In this document: piece after piece, positions 7,462 through 14,969 of the stretch | Position numbering within the stretch: the stretch's first letter is position 1 | Layout: each line of letters begins with the position of its first letter | Source of the DNA: Bacillus sp. sid0103 | Lineage (GTDB): Bacteria > Bacillota > Bacilli > Bacillales_B > DSM-18226 | Direction: 5' to 3' | NCBI RefSeq assembly: GCF_019219025.1 | Contig: NZ_JAHUWN010000047.1 | Location: forward strand, 1 to 22,617 | Length of the DNA: 22,617 nucleotides | Program-made: the position numbers and the translations under genes | The notes under the pieces: model-generated | What the model was told of the DNA's origin: nothing | What the model saw: only the letters and a program-made list of their open reading frames with translations | Database searches by the model: none

Positions 7462-8712
7462 TTATTTTGCTGCTCTTAATTCGGCTTTTTCCTCTTTAAA
7501 TTCGTTTTTCATTTCTTGTTTTTCATATACTTTGAAGAATGGATACCAAATGAGAGATGCCACAAGCAAACAGACTAGCATTAAGATGAGACCGGTAACT
7601 GTTCCTGTTGTAATCCAAGTTGATATAGGAAAAGGAACATACCATAAATCAAAGACAATCTTTGGAATTGGTGCAAAGTGAATCACTTTTGTTCCGACCC
7701 AAACGATGATTGGCAGGATAATTCCGTTAAGCCACATTGGCAACATCATGATCGGGTTCCAGGCAATCGCCCCAAACACAACCGGTTCATTAATGTTAAA
7801 AATACCAGGGGTAATACTAGCTCGACCAAGTGCTTTCAGTTTCGCATTTTTTGAAAAAGCTAGCATGAAAACCAAAGGCAAGGTAGCACCGATGCCTCCG
7901 ATCCAAAGGTAAGCCGAATACATGGTTTCAGACGTTACAAGATTTGAGGCTCCAGCAGTAGCATTTGCCGTAATCGCAGCTAATAAAACTGGTTTTGTTA
8001 CAGGAGTCAGAACCCAAGTGGAAATCCCCATAGTGTATAAGAAACAGGTAATAAACATGATTAGCGCGAAGCCCCACGGTGATTCCATAACTTTTGCCAA
8101 GGGCATGAATAGATTTAAAATCAGATTGTATAAGTCAAAGCCAGCAATATCCACTGCTAACCAAGTTGCCACAATGACAACAGCAATAGGAAGCATGGAA
8201 TCAAACCAAGCACGGACAAAATCAGGAATGACGGAATCTTCTTTGAAGAAAGAAAATTTTCCGAATAAACCCATGATCCAACCAGTAAATACACCGGCAA
8301 CGATGGCGATAAACATACCGCCTGCACCTAATGATGAATGACCAAATCCAATTGTTTTATCTGCTATGACTTGCGGTGAAATAATAATTAAAAAAGTAAT
8401 AAGACCCGTACAACCGGCGATAAAGCGTTGTTTACGCAAACGTTTCTTTTCCATTAAGTTAAATGGAATTAAAAAAGAAACCAATAGGGATAACACACCC
8501 ATCGTCCATCCAAACAGTGTCCAGAAATTAGGGTAGTTTTTAATATGAAATACATCCCCAGGGATGGTTAATAAACAAAATAAAGAGCCTAGCAGGATAA
8601 ATGGAAGAATTTGCATAATGGAATCTTTTAGCGTTACTACCCAAACATTAAGATTAATTTTGTTCATTTTAGGTGAGAAGTCATTTTCAAGCCAATTAAT
8701 CAGTTTCTCCAT
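7462..8712 (-). CDS. PTS EIIC component, lactose/cellobiose family permease
   Basis: This 416-residue membrane channel carries the sugar inward during phosphorylation. It has about 10 hydrophobic segments and the EIIC-Lac signature: FNINEPVVFGAIAWNPIMMLP, in which the N-E-P binds the sugar. MGISTWVLTPVTKP and ITPGIFNINEP mark the substrate-binding half. EIIB is not fused; it is the separate upstream gene. GAGGTG lies nine bases before the ATG. The charged C-terminal tail (KEEKAELRAAK) is cytoplasmic. Cellobiose, lichenan oligomers or aryl-beta-glucosides are the usual substrates of the family; the exact one is not determined. Confidence 0.92.
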   Translation of the reverse strand: MEKLINWLENDFSPKMNKINLNVWVVTLKDSIMQILPFILLGSLFCLLTIPGDVFHIKNYPNFWTLFGWTMGVLSLLVSFLIPFNLMEKKRLRKQRFIAGCTGLITFLIIISPQVIADKTIGFGHSSLGAGGMFIAIVAGVFTGWIMGLFGKFSFFKEDSVIPDFVRAWFDSMLPIAVVIVATWLAVDIAGFDLYNLILNLFMPLAKVMESPWGFALIMFITCFLYTMGISTWVLTPVTKPVLLAAITANATAGASNLVTSETMYSAYLWIGGIGATLPLVFMLAFSKNAKLKALGRASITPGIFNINEPVVFGAIAWNPIMMLPMWLNGIILPIIVWVGTKVIHFAPIPKIVFDLWYVPFPISTWITTGTVTGLILMLVCLLVASLIWYPFFKVYEKQEMKNEFKEEKAELRAAK

Positions 8713-8740
8713 TTAATAAAGCACCTCGATTCATAGATTA

Positions 8741-9049
8741 TTAGAATTCCTTCAATAAATCTTCTAATGCTGCCTCTCCGTCAAGAGTAGAATAGTAGGA
8801 AGGTTTCATGAGTAAAACTTTAACTGCCGCATCACCTATATACTCCTCGATTTCATCTAAAATATAGGCTAAGTGAGGGCCAACCATTAAGGCATCGATT
8901 TCATCAATATAATTTTCAATTTCAGCCTCACCTCGGGCTTTGATAGTAATGTCAAGATTACGCCTAGCAGCTGCTTTCCGAATATTTGACGCCATAAAAC
9001 CAGAACTTGCCCCAGATCCACATACTAATAAGACATTTAATTGTTTCAT
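8741..9049 (-). CDS. PTS EIIB component, lactose/cellobiose family
   Basis: This 102-residue Rossmann-like phosphocarrier takes phosphate from EIIA on Cys10, in LLVCGSGASSGFMA, and gives it to the incoming sugar. The phosphate loop reads CGSGASSG rather than the commoner C(S/A)xGMSTS, an unusual variant. The order B-C-A-hydrolase matches the B. subtilis lic operon. GGAGGAG lies eight bases before the ATG. It is the first gene of the operon; cre and the promoter lie directly upstream. Confidence 0.93.
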   Translation of the reverse strand: MKQLNVLLVCGSGASSGFMASNIRKAAARRNLDITIKARGEAEIENYIDEIDALMVGPHLAYILDEIEEYIGDAAVKVLLMKPSYYSTLDGEAALEDLLKEF

Positions 9050-9075
9050 GAATTGATCTCCTCCGTTTATTTTTC

Positions 9076-9089
9076 TGATAGCGTTATCA
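9076..9089. promoter_or_regulatory. cre site (CcpA binding)
   Basis: TGATAGCGTTATCA matches the cre consensus TGWAANCGNTNWCA with one mismatch and is nearly palindromic. It lies about 7-20 bases after the expected start of the PTS operon, where CcpA would block elongation when a preferred sugar is present. Confidence 0.8.
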
Positions 9090-9102
9090 TTGCTACAACC
9101 TA

Positions 9103-9132
9103 ACTATAAAATTAATATTTTAAATTTTCCAA
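9103..9132 (-). promoter_or_regulatory. PTS operon promoter
   Basis: On the minus strand TTGGAA (9127-9132), an 18-base spacer and TATAGT (9103-9108). The long spacer suits an activated promoter. Confidence 0.55.
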
Positions 9133-9138
9133 TAATCA

Positions 9139-9217
9139 TTTACACTAGGGTGGTGCAAAGAAATATTTTTTGTAGTGCAAATACAGATATGGAAGAATGG
9201 AAATACACCATGTGCAA
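9139..9217. promoter_or_regulatory. Putative PRD-activator binding sites
   Basis: TTTACAC-N7-GTGCAAA (9139-9159) is an inverted repeat ending seven bases upstream of the PTS -35 box. GTGCAAA recurs at 9175 and TACAC-CAT-GTGCA at 9204-9216, next to the activator gene's start. The repeated half-site and position suggest sites for the divergent LicR-like protein, including possible autoregulation. Confidence 0.5.
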
Positions 9218-9235
9218 TGAAATGAGGCTGAATTC

Positions 9236-11137
9236 ATGAATAGTAAATACAGAAATATTCTTCGCCATCTAAGTACTCAAAATGACTGGACTTCTTCAGC
9301 CCAACTTGCCAATTCATTGGGCATTTCTAAAAGAAGTGTGAAAACCTATATTGCCGATATTAACTCAATGGAAAAAGGCTTGATTATTTCATCAAAAAAG
9401 GGCTATCAGGTTGACATAGAAAAATTAACCCCCTTTTTAACCTCAATGAAAAAAACCATTCCACAATCACCAAAAGAACGAGCAGAATATCTCTTGAAGA
9501 GTCTAGTTAATGCAGATCATTCACTTAATATTTTCGATTTAAGTGATGAATTATATATTAGCGAAGTCACGTTAAAAGGAGATTTACGTAAAGTCAAGAA
9601 ACGTTTAGCGGATCATAATTTAGAACTAAAGATTTCCGGCGACTCTATTCAAATTGTAGGACAGGAAAAAAGCAAACGAAAATTAATGAGTTCCATTCTA
9701 TATAATGAGACGAATGATAATTTTCTGGACATTGATAAGCTAAAGTCATCTTTTGAGGGATATGATATTGACTATATCCGTGATGTGATTGCGGAAGTCT
9801 TTTCAACGTATCACTATTTTACAAATGATTATTCGCTTACCAACGTTATCTTGCACATTGCCATCGCCATTGATCGTATGGAAAATGGCTTTATTTTCCC
9901 GAAACAGATGGATGGGGAAGCCAATCTGGATAAGGAATATAAAATCGCCAATGAGATTGCCAAGAGACTGGAGACTCACTTTGATGTGAAGTATTCCAAG
10001 GGGGAAATTCGCGATCTCGCTTTGCTTATTTCCAGTAGTGGAACAAGCATCAATTTCATGCACCTGCAGCTTTCAGATTTGCAGGATGTAGCAGGATTAC
10101 GTTGCTTAAATCTAGTAGGGAAGATCCTAGAAGATTTGAAAGATAATTATTATATTGTGATTGAGGATGCAGATTTTTTGGTACGCTTTACACTTCATAT
10201 AAAAAATCTCCTTATGCGTTTGGAAAATCATTTTGTCAGCAAAAATCCGTTGACTTCTACCATTAAGCTTAATTGCCCATCCATCTATGACTGTGCCGTT
10301 AATGTATCCTATACAATTAAAGAAGAAACCGGATTTACGCTGAATGATGATGAGATTGCCTATGTTGCCTTTCATTTAGGCTATGCCTTAGAGATGCAAA
10401 AGCAGGCCAATTCAAAAATTACTTGTTCCATTCTTTTTCCGTTTTATTATAATTACAACGTACAGCTGACAGAAAAGTTAGTTAAACAGTTTGGTGAGGA
10501 TCTTCTTATTCAACATATTGTAACCAATGAAAGCGATTTGAACATGCTAAATTGTGATTTAGTTATTTCTGCAGTCCAACTCAATTCTGTGCCAAAAATA
10601 TCTTTTGTTTTAATTAATCCTTTTTTCTCTATTGTTGATCAAAACAAAGTAGCTAATAAAATTAATGAACTAAAGGAAAGGAAACGGAAAGACTCGTTCA
10701 AAAGAAATATTGAGGCAATCACGGATGAACAACTTTTTGAAATTGTTCATTCAGTAGGGGCAAAAGAGGAAACACTAACCATGATGTGTGAAATCATGGA
10801 ACAAAAAGAATTTGTCGATGCTAGTTTCCTTACGAACGTAATAGAACGTGAGGCTATGTCGTCCACAGCGTTTGGCCGGATTGCTATTCCTCACGCTATC
10901 AAAATGAATGCGAAAAAGTCCGGTATGTTTGCTTTAATTAATGACAAGGGGATAGCTTGGGGTGATCTAACCGTTAACTTAGTCTTACTTTTTTCAGTTA
11001 GTAAGGACGATAGGAGATTATTCCATGAGGTAGTCGATTCGCTAGCAACTATTTTAACTGAAGAGGGAAATGTTTCTCAAATTATGACAGCAGTAGATTA
11101 TCAGAGTTTTGTAGAACAGCTTGTAGCATGTTACTGA
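9236..11137 (+). CDS. LicR-like PRD transcriptional activator with EIIB and EIIA domains
   Basis: This 633-residue cytoplasmic DNA-binding activator has two N-terminal helix-turn-helix regions (about 1-70 and 80-150; SAQLANSLGISKRSVKTYIA), then PRD1 (about 170-280), PRD2 (about 285-390), an EIIB-like domain (from about 393, C397) and a mannitol-type EIIA domain (about 490-633; H553 in GRIAIPHAIKM). PTS proteins phosphorylate such histidines to report sugar supply. PRD1 has H207, but at the expected second position (59 residues on) it has Ser266. PRD2 has H321 and H380, the same 59-residue spacing. GAGG lies eight bases before the ATG. It diverges from the PTS operon, as expected for its regulator. 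Length matches B. subtilis LicR (641). Confidence 0.93.
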   Translation: MNSKYRNILRHLSTQNDWTSSAQLANSLGISKRSVKTYIADINSMEKGLIISSKKGYQVDIEKLTPFLTSMKKTIPQSPKERAEYLLKSLVNADHSLNIFDLSDELYISEVTLKGDLRKVKKRLADHNLELKISGDSIQIVGQEKSKRKLMSSILYNETNDNFLDIDKLKSSFEGYDIDYIRDVIAEVFSTYHYFTNDYSLTNVILHIAIAIDRMENGFIFPKQMDGEANLDKEYKIANEIAKRLETHFDVKYSKGEIRDLALLISSSGTSINFMHLQLSDLQDVAGLRCLNLVGKILEDLKDNYYIVIEDADFLVRFTLHIKNLLMRLENHFVSKNPLTSTIKLNCPSIYDCAVNVSYTIKEETGFTLNDDEIAYVAFHLGYALEMQKQANSKITCSILFPFYYNYNVQLTEKLVKQFGEDLLIQHIVTNESDLNMLNCDLVISAVQLNSVPKISFVLINPFFSIVDQNKVANKINELKERKRKDSFKRNIEAITDEQLFEIVHSVGAKEETLTMMCEIMEQKEFVDASFLTNVIEREAMSSTAFGRIAIPHAIKMNAKKSGMFALINDKGIAWGDLTVNLVLLFSVSKDDRRLFHEVVDSLATILTEEGNVSQIMTAVDYQSFVEQLVACY

Positions 11138-11155
11138 TTGAATGTGCTATTTGTC

Positions 11156-11176
11156 CAGGCCTTTGGGCCCTGTTTT
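11156..11176 (+). terminator. Weak possible terminator after the activator gene
   Basis: CAGG-CC-TTTG-GG-C-CCTG can fold with one bulge and is followed by TTTT. It lies 19 bases past the stop codon. The stem is short. Confidence 0.4.
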
Positions 11177-11344
11177 AAAAACTAACAGTAAACGTTTTGT
11201 CTATTAAGGGATATTTATTCACCCACTCAATTCTAGTTCTTGGTTTCATTTTACAAAAATTGTCGCGTTAGAGATTTTGTTCATAATAGGTTAAAATATA
11301 CCTAGTTTAAAAGTTGGAAAATTCTAAAAGATAGAGGGATAGCA

Positions 11345-12157
11345 TTGGTCAATGATAAGCAGACAAATCCAAGCATGTTAAATCTATTAAAAATTCCTAG
11401 TGGTGAAGATATCATAATCGGGCGAATGTATGTGGCCGAAGGGGCAGGCCCACATGCTACAGTTGTGCTTCTGCATGGTTTTCCTGGGGTAATGATGAAT
11501 CTTGATACGGCTGCTGAGTTGCAGCAGCAAGGCTGGAATGTGTTGGTCATTAATTACCGTGGAGCATGGGGAAGTCAAGGGACCTTTTCATTTACCCATT
11601 CAATCGAAGATGTTCGTGCTGCACTTCAGTACATCAAACAAAAGGAAGTCGCCACCGAGAATAGAATCGATGCTGAGCGAATTGCGATAGTGGGACATAG
11701 TTTCGGCGGCTTTTTAGCTCTAAAAGCGGCCGCTTTAGAACCATCTATTAAAGCTGTTGCCTCCCTTTCAGGGGCCAATTTTGGTTTATTCGCTCAAATG
11801 TTCGAACAAGACCCTGCCTTTAAGGATCAAATAGCGGAAGTGTTAAAAGAAGGTACCTTTTTCCTTAATGGTGCTTCTGTAGAATCCATTATAGAGGAAG
11901 TCCTTTTCCATCAACATGAGTGGAATACCTTTTTATTCGCTCCTCAACTAACGGATCGAAAGCTCCTTTTAACCGCAGCTTCATTTGATGAGGAACTTCC
12001 AAAACCATATTTTCATGACCCGCTCGTGGGTATACTTGAAAAGGCCGGGGCGAAACATCTCCAATGTGAAGTTTTTGAAACTGACCATAACTATATCAAT
12101 AAACGCAAAGATATTGCAGTCACACTGAACAAATGGTTACTCGAGGCCCTATCTTAA
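11345..12157 (+). CDS. Alpha/beta hydrolase, probable esterase or acyl-peptidase type
   Basis: This 270-residue cytoplasmic protein has no signal peptide and a complete catalytic triad pattern: S119 in IVGHSFGG, D215 in SFDEELPKPY, and H248 in TDHNYINKR. The oxyanion-hole segment is LLHGFPG (43-49). VINYRGAWGS and the later cap region resemble the BAAT/prolyl-oligopeptidase-like hydrolases of unknown substrate common in Bacillus. The start is TTG with GAGGG about seven bases upstream; no ATG lies near. It stands alone, between the activator gene and a strong terminator. The sequence shows the fold and catalysis but not the substrate. Confidence 0.85.
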   Translation: MVNDKQTNPSMLNLLKIPSGEDIIIGRMYVAEGAGPHATVVLLHGFPGVMMNLDTAAELQQQGWNVLVINYRGAWGSQGTFSFTHSIEDVRAALQYIKQKEVATENRIDAERIAIVGHSFGGFLALKAAALEPSIKAVASLSGANFGLFAQMFEQDPAFKDQIAEVLKEGTFFLNGASVESIIEEVLFHQHEWNTFLFAPQLTDRKLLLTAASFDEELPKPYFHDPLVGILEKAGAKHLQCEVFETDHNYINKRKDIAVTLNKWLLEALS

Positions 12158-12167
12158 AAAAATGCGC

Positions 12168-12200
12168 AAAAGGCGATTCCAATAAGGACCGCCTTTTTTT
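12168..12200 (+). terminator. Terminator of the hydrolase gene
   Basis: AAAAGGCG pairs with CGCCTTTT, with inner TCC/GGA pairing, and TTTTTTT follows. It lies ten bases past the stop codon. Confidence 0.88.
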
Positions 12201-12319
12201 AATAGGAAAACAAACTATTGATCATTTGGCAATTCACCCCAAAAGCAGCTGAAACTGCAAAAATCTCTTTTAAAAAATGAAATTCGAGAGCAAAACTAAC
12301 GGTTTTCATCCCAATAACA

Positions 12320-12405
12320 CTTCAAATGTGAAGAATCTCCGTTCGATGCAATCTAGCTTTCAAGTTATGGTAGAGGTACCCGGGAATACACGCAAAGCGC
12401 GCTTT
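12320..12405. other. Leader region of the sigma-factor gene with small palindromes
   Basis: The 220 bases between the hydrolase terminator and the sigma gene show no convincing sigma-A promoter. Two dyads stand out: CTTCA-AATG-TGAAG (about 12320-12333) and the perfect 12-bp AAAGCGCGCTTT (12394-12405). The second lies just before the AAGGA ribosome-binding site, where it could affect translation or bind a regulator. Confidence 0.3.
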
Positions 12406-12421
12406 CTGAAAGGACTCTCCC

Positions 12422-12904
12422 TTGGAAAGCTTTGAACAATTAGTCGACCAATACCAACCGATGCTCCACAAGATCATGCACTCGCTCCACCTTTACAAAA
12501 ACCATGAGGACTTCTATCAGCACAGCCTCATCGCCCTTTGGGAAGCAAGCCAACGATTCGACCCAAACAAAGGAAGCTTCACCAACTATGCCTACACCTA
12601 TATCAAAGGCTTCCTTCTCATGGAATTGAAAAAATCTACCCAGGATCAAGAACGATATGTCCAACCAGATGAGCAATTCTGGGACTTGGCAGTCGATTCG
12701 TGCTTAGATAACCCATTACAGGAAGAAATCCTATTATCCTACTGCCGGACGCTGACACCGAACCAAAAGAAATGGCTCCTGTACACCGTCTGTGATGATC
12801 TTTCTGTTAAGGAAATAGCCGAACTAGAAAAGGTATCTTTATCAGCCGTAAAAAGTTGGCGCAGCGGAGCTAGAGAAAAAGTGAGAGATTTAGTGATGGA
12901 GTAG
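12422..12904 (+). CDS. Sigma-70 family RNA polymerase sigma factor
   Basis: This 160-residue protein has sigma region 2 at about residues 1-70, including EDFYQHSLIALWEASQRFDP and the promoter-melting segment GSFTNYAYTYIKGFLLMEL. Region 4 is at about 110-158, with LTPNQKKWLL and the helix-turn-helix DLSVKEIAELEKVSLSAVKSWRSGAREKVRDL. Region 3 is absent, as in SigO/YvrI-like and ECF-like factors. The start is TTG with AAGGA seven bases upstream. No anti-sigma gene is next to it: upstream is a hydrolase, downstream repeats. Its target promoters are unknown. Base use is somewhat richer in C than its neighbours, which may hint at transfer. Confidence 0.85.
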   Translation: MESFEQLVDQYQPMLHKIMHSLHLYKNHEDFYQHSLIALWEASQRFDPNKGSFTNYAYTYIKGFLLMELKKSTQDQERYVQPDEQFWDLAVDSCLDNPLQEEILLSYCRTLTPNQKKWLLYTVCDDLSVKEIAELEKVSLSAVKSWRSGAREKVRDLVME

Positions 12905-12916
12905 ACTACGAGCGGA

Positions 12917-12960
12917 GGAAATTCCGTTTACCTATTAACTACCAGTCTAGCGGAATTTCC
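12917..12960. repeat. Inverted repeat after the sigma-factor gene
   Basis: GGAAATTCCG (12917-12926) and CGGAATTTCC (12951-12960) are perfect complements with a 24-base loop. The left arm can also fold on itself (CGGA with TCCG). A weak T-run (GTTT) follows the left arm. It might serve as the sigma gene's terminator, but poorly. Confidence 0.5.
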
Positions 12961-13075
12961 ATGATTTCGTTGCATCAATAAGGGCTATTGGTGACCTTGA
13001 TGGCTATTTTTCCATGAGCTAGGGCATCAATAAGGGCTATTGGTGACCGACCAAGCAATATTTTCATGAGGACGG
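12959..13075. repeat. 52-bp tandem repeat, two copies
   Basis: GCATCAATAAGGGCTATTGG starts at 12972 and again at 13024, exactly 52 bases apart, each followed by GTGACC and a T-rich CATGAG segment. About 19 of 27 core positions agree with the 52-bp array at 125-305, which also has the order GGGCA..GGG..CTATT.GT.ACC then a T-run. The two loci therefore appear to belong to one family. Confidence 0.75.
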
Positions 13076-13167
13076 TCGTCAATACGATCAATTAGAAGAT
13101 AAACAACTTTCAAACCACAACTGTCACTAACCGACACTCTTTCGACCAAATACCAAATAGGCATTAC

Positions 13168-13185
13168 TAATCAAACGATTGATTA
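13168..13185. promoter_or_regulatory. TetR-operator-like palindrome, copy in repeat 2
   Basis: TAATCAA-ACGA-TTGATTA has perfect 7-bp arms. It corresponds base for base to the fully palindromic site at 17132-17149 except in the centre. It lies directly after a -10-like CATTACT. Confidence 0.45.
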
Positions 13186-13238
13186 AAACAACTTCAACTA
13201 TTGAAATATAACAATTCCCCTGCAATACAAGCATGAAG

Positions 13239-13247
13239 TTTGTCGAA
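13239..13247 (+). promoter_or_regulatory. Spo0A-box-like sequence in repeat 2
   Basis: TTTGTCGAA matches the Spo0A box core (TTTGTCGAA / TGTCGAA) exactly. No gene with a convincing start is placed to be regulated by it, so it may be chance or a relic of the repeat. Confidence 0.3.
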
Positions 13248-13513
13248 CTACGTTTAATAATTCCGCAGGAAATATCCCACCTTTCTACAAAGTCAGATGG
13301 GTTTCTCACAAATGCCGCATCTGGTTTTACATGTTTAGGAGTCTTTATTCGTTTTATGTTTCGCAAACAAACGGAGCATCCATCTAATAATATCAATAAT
13401 GGATGGTGGCAATCGTTTTCACCTCAGGTTTTTGAAATTCCCACACACAATCACTAACATATCGTTAAAGGATTCCATTTTAGGGTGCCTTCTTGATAAA
13501 TGATGACATAAGA

Positions 13514-13533
13514 AATGACGTGTGACCGTCATT
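13514..13533. other. Hairpin upstream of the CBO0543 pair
   Basis: AATGACG-TGTGAC-CGTCATT is a perfect 7-bp inverted repeat. A T-run follows at 13543-13550 after AAAATGTTTA. It could be a weak terminator or an operator ahead of the two membrane genes. No clear promoter was found between it and 13601. Confidence 0.45.
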
Positions 13534-13600
13534 AAAATGTTTATTTTTTTAAAAAAGAAAGATAATACAAACATAAATTCTTTTTTAGGAGAATATTCGA

Positions 13601-14092
13601 ATGAATTTTGAAAGGTGGATTTTAATAGGAATCTCGTTTTTATGCATCATTGCGATTTTTAAATTGGTGCCAAGAGAGAAAGCAAGAGATGCTTGGGTTT
13701 TATTTTTGTTCCTCCAAGTAATTACTTGGCCAGCTGGTCTATTTGCAGTTGAAATGGGATGGATTGAATATCCTACTCAGTTACTTCCAAATGCAAATGA
13801 TTATAATAAGACGAGTTTTGCCTTTGAATTTTTCATTTTTCCAATTGTTGCAATTTTTTTTAGTCTGTATTATCCAAATAAAGCTAAAATAAAAGGTGCC
13901 CTAATATATTACATATCATTTGCTGGTTTCTTTACTATTTGTGAGGTAGTTATTGAAAAGAATACAACGCTTGTGGAATATCACGAATGGAAATGGTATT
14001 GGACTTTATTAACGGTTATAATTTCGTTATTTTTGAACCATAGATATTATCTTTGGTTTAAAAAAAGATTGGTAAAGGCTGAGAGCAGATGA
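13601..14092 (+). CDS. CBO0543-like membrane protein, first of a pair
   Basis: This 163-residue protein has about five membrane helices: residues 5-22, 32-50, 73-92, 102-120 and 133-150. It resembles the CBO0543 family of Bacillus and Clostridium membrane proteins. Features shared with the next gene are the LVPREKARDAW motif after helix 1, a W-P/E region, FFIFPIVAIFFSLYYP, and the charged motif EYHEWKWYWTLL before the last helix, ending in WFKKRL. No function is established for the family. AGGAG lies nine bases before the ATG. The stop codon overlaps the next start (ATGA), so the two are translated together and may form a hetero-oligomer. Confidence 0.8.
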   Translation: MNFERWILIGISFLCIIAIFKLVPREKARDAWVLFLFLQVITWPAGLFAVEMGWIEYPTQLLPNANDYNKTSFAFEFFIFPIVAIFFSLYYPNKAKIKGALIYYISFAGFFTICEVVIEKNTTLVEYHEWKWYWTLLTVIISLFLNHRYYLWFKKRLVKAESR

Positions 14093-14559
14093 TGAAAGAA
14101 ATCCTAATTCTGTTTTTTTCGTGGCTAATATCTATTTCTTTACTGTTGAAATTCATACCAAAAGAAAGTAAAAGAACTGCTCATATTACATTTTTATTTG
14201 TTTCAACAATTACATGGATTTATGAATACATCCAATTATTAACTGGGTTAGTGGAATTTCCATTTAGAGAATTTAATGTTGCCTCCAAAATGAGTTTTTC
14301 TCTATATTATATTCTTTATCCAACATTTGGAGTATTTTTTATAATTCTATATCCTATGGAAAAAGGGAAACTAAGAATCTTTATTCATTTTTTCGTATTT
14401 GCAATAGCCATTTCAACATTTTCGTTTTTCATTGAAAAATACAGCTCTTTGATTTATTTCAAAAAATGGAATTGGTTCTCTAGTTTAATAAGTACCTTAA
14501 TTATTTTATATATTGTAAAAAAATTTGTATTTTGGTTTAAAAAGGGACTAGAAAACTAA
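14089..14559 (+). CDS. CBO0543-like membrane protein, second of a pair
   Basis: This 156-residue protein is a diverged paralogue of the preceding gene: FIPKESKRTAHITF after helix 1, ITWIYEY, YYILYPTFGVFFIILYP, and YFKKWNWFSSLI before the last helix, then WFKKGLEN. It has about five membrane helices. Two ATG codons are adjacent at the start; GAGAG in the end of the upstream gene may serve as the ribosome-binding site, with coupling through the four-base overlap. The pair probably arose by tandem duplication. Function unknown. Confidence 0.78.
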   Translation: MMKEILILFFSWLISISLLLKFIPKESKRTAHITFLFVSTITWIYEYIQLLTGLVEFPFREFNVASKMSFSLYYILYPTFGVFFIILYPMEKGKLRIFIHFFVFAIAISTFSFFIEKYSSLIYFKKWNWFSSLISTLIILYIVKKFVFWFKKGLEN

Positions 14560-14579
14560 CGGGTGCATGAGTTAAAGAT

Positions 14580-14606
14580 GGGGACCGCTGCGGCGATCCT
14601 TTTTTC
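14580..14606 (+). terminator. Terminator of the CBO0543 pair
   Basis: GGACCGC-TGCG-GCGATCC pairs with one mismatch and is followed by TTTTTT. It lies about 20 bases past the stop codon. Confidence 0.75.
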
Positions 14607-14660
14607 TTGTCGTACTAACGGGTCAAGAGAAAAGGAGCCTTTAATATCTGATTATTTATG

Positions 14661-14688
14661 AAGAGATGGGATTTCTATCTCTTTTTTT
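14661..14688 (+). terminator. Second terminator-like hairpin
   Basis: AGAGAT and ATCTCT form a short stem followed by seven T residues. Both this and the previous terminator are preceded by ACTAACGGGT (14555 and 14614), so the stretch may be a duplicated end region. Confidence 0.55.
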
Positions 14689-14969
14689 ATTTAATAACGT
14701 CTCTATGTGCTTCCATCGGATAGCTTCCATCATTTTTTAAAGAACACAAATAATATTAAATACATCTTTCATAGTTCATTTATCTTTAACATCGAATTAA
14801 CCCAAACTTAAAAAACTGGTTATATAATGAGATTGAGTTTTAAAGCGAGTAATCATAATGTTGACATTCGATCGGCATCCAATTTCGTTCTATGTTTTTT
14901 CTATAGTAATAAGAATGTAAGAGCGATGCTGTTTTTGAGGCAGCGTTTAGTCTAGGAGGGAAACCAATT
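14689..14969. other. Intergenic region before the six-helix membrane gene
   Basis: There is no gene here. TTGACA at 14861 lacks a -10 box at proper spacing, and TTGAGT at 14833 has only a poor partner (CATAAT). The promoter of the next gene must lie here but I cannot fix it. Confidence 0.3.

Larger units (their letters stand above)
13138..13340. repeat. Dispersed intergenic repeat, copy 2
   Basis: Its left part (TTCGACCAAATACCAAATAG, then TAATCAAACGATTGATTA) matches 17105-17149. Its right part (TTTGTCGAAC, AATTCCGCAGGAAATA, then TCAGATGGGTTTC) matches 470-530. It thus combines segments found apart elsewhere. A plus-strand frame (13233-13457) and a minus one (13127-13396) cross it, but neither has a credible start or protein-like composition. 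The stretch from 13341 to 13500 shows nothing else. Confidence 0.6.

Noticed and set aside
9789..10375. Short frames inside the activator gene on both strands
   Set aside because: They are shadows of the long conserved coding frame.
13127..13457. Frames on both strands across the dispersed repeat
   Set aside because: The other copies of the repeat do not preserve these frames; starts lack ribosome-binding sites.
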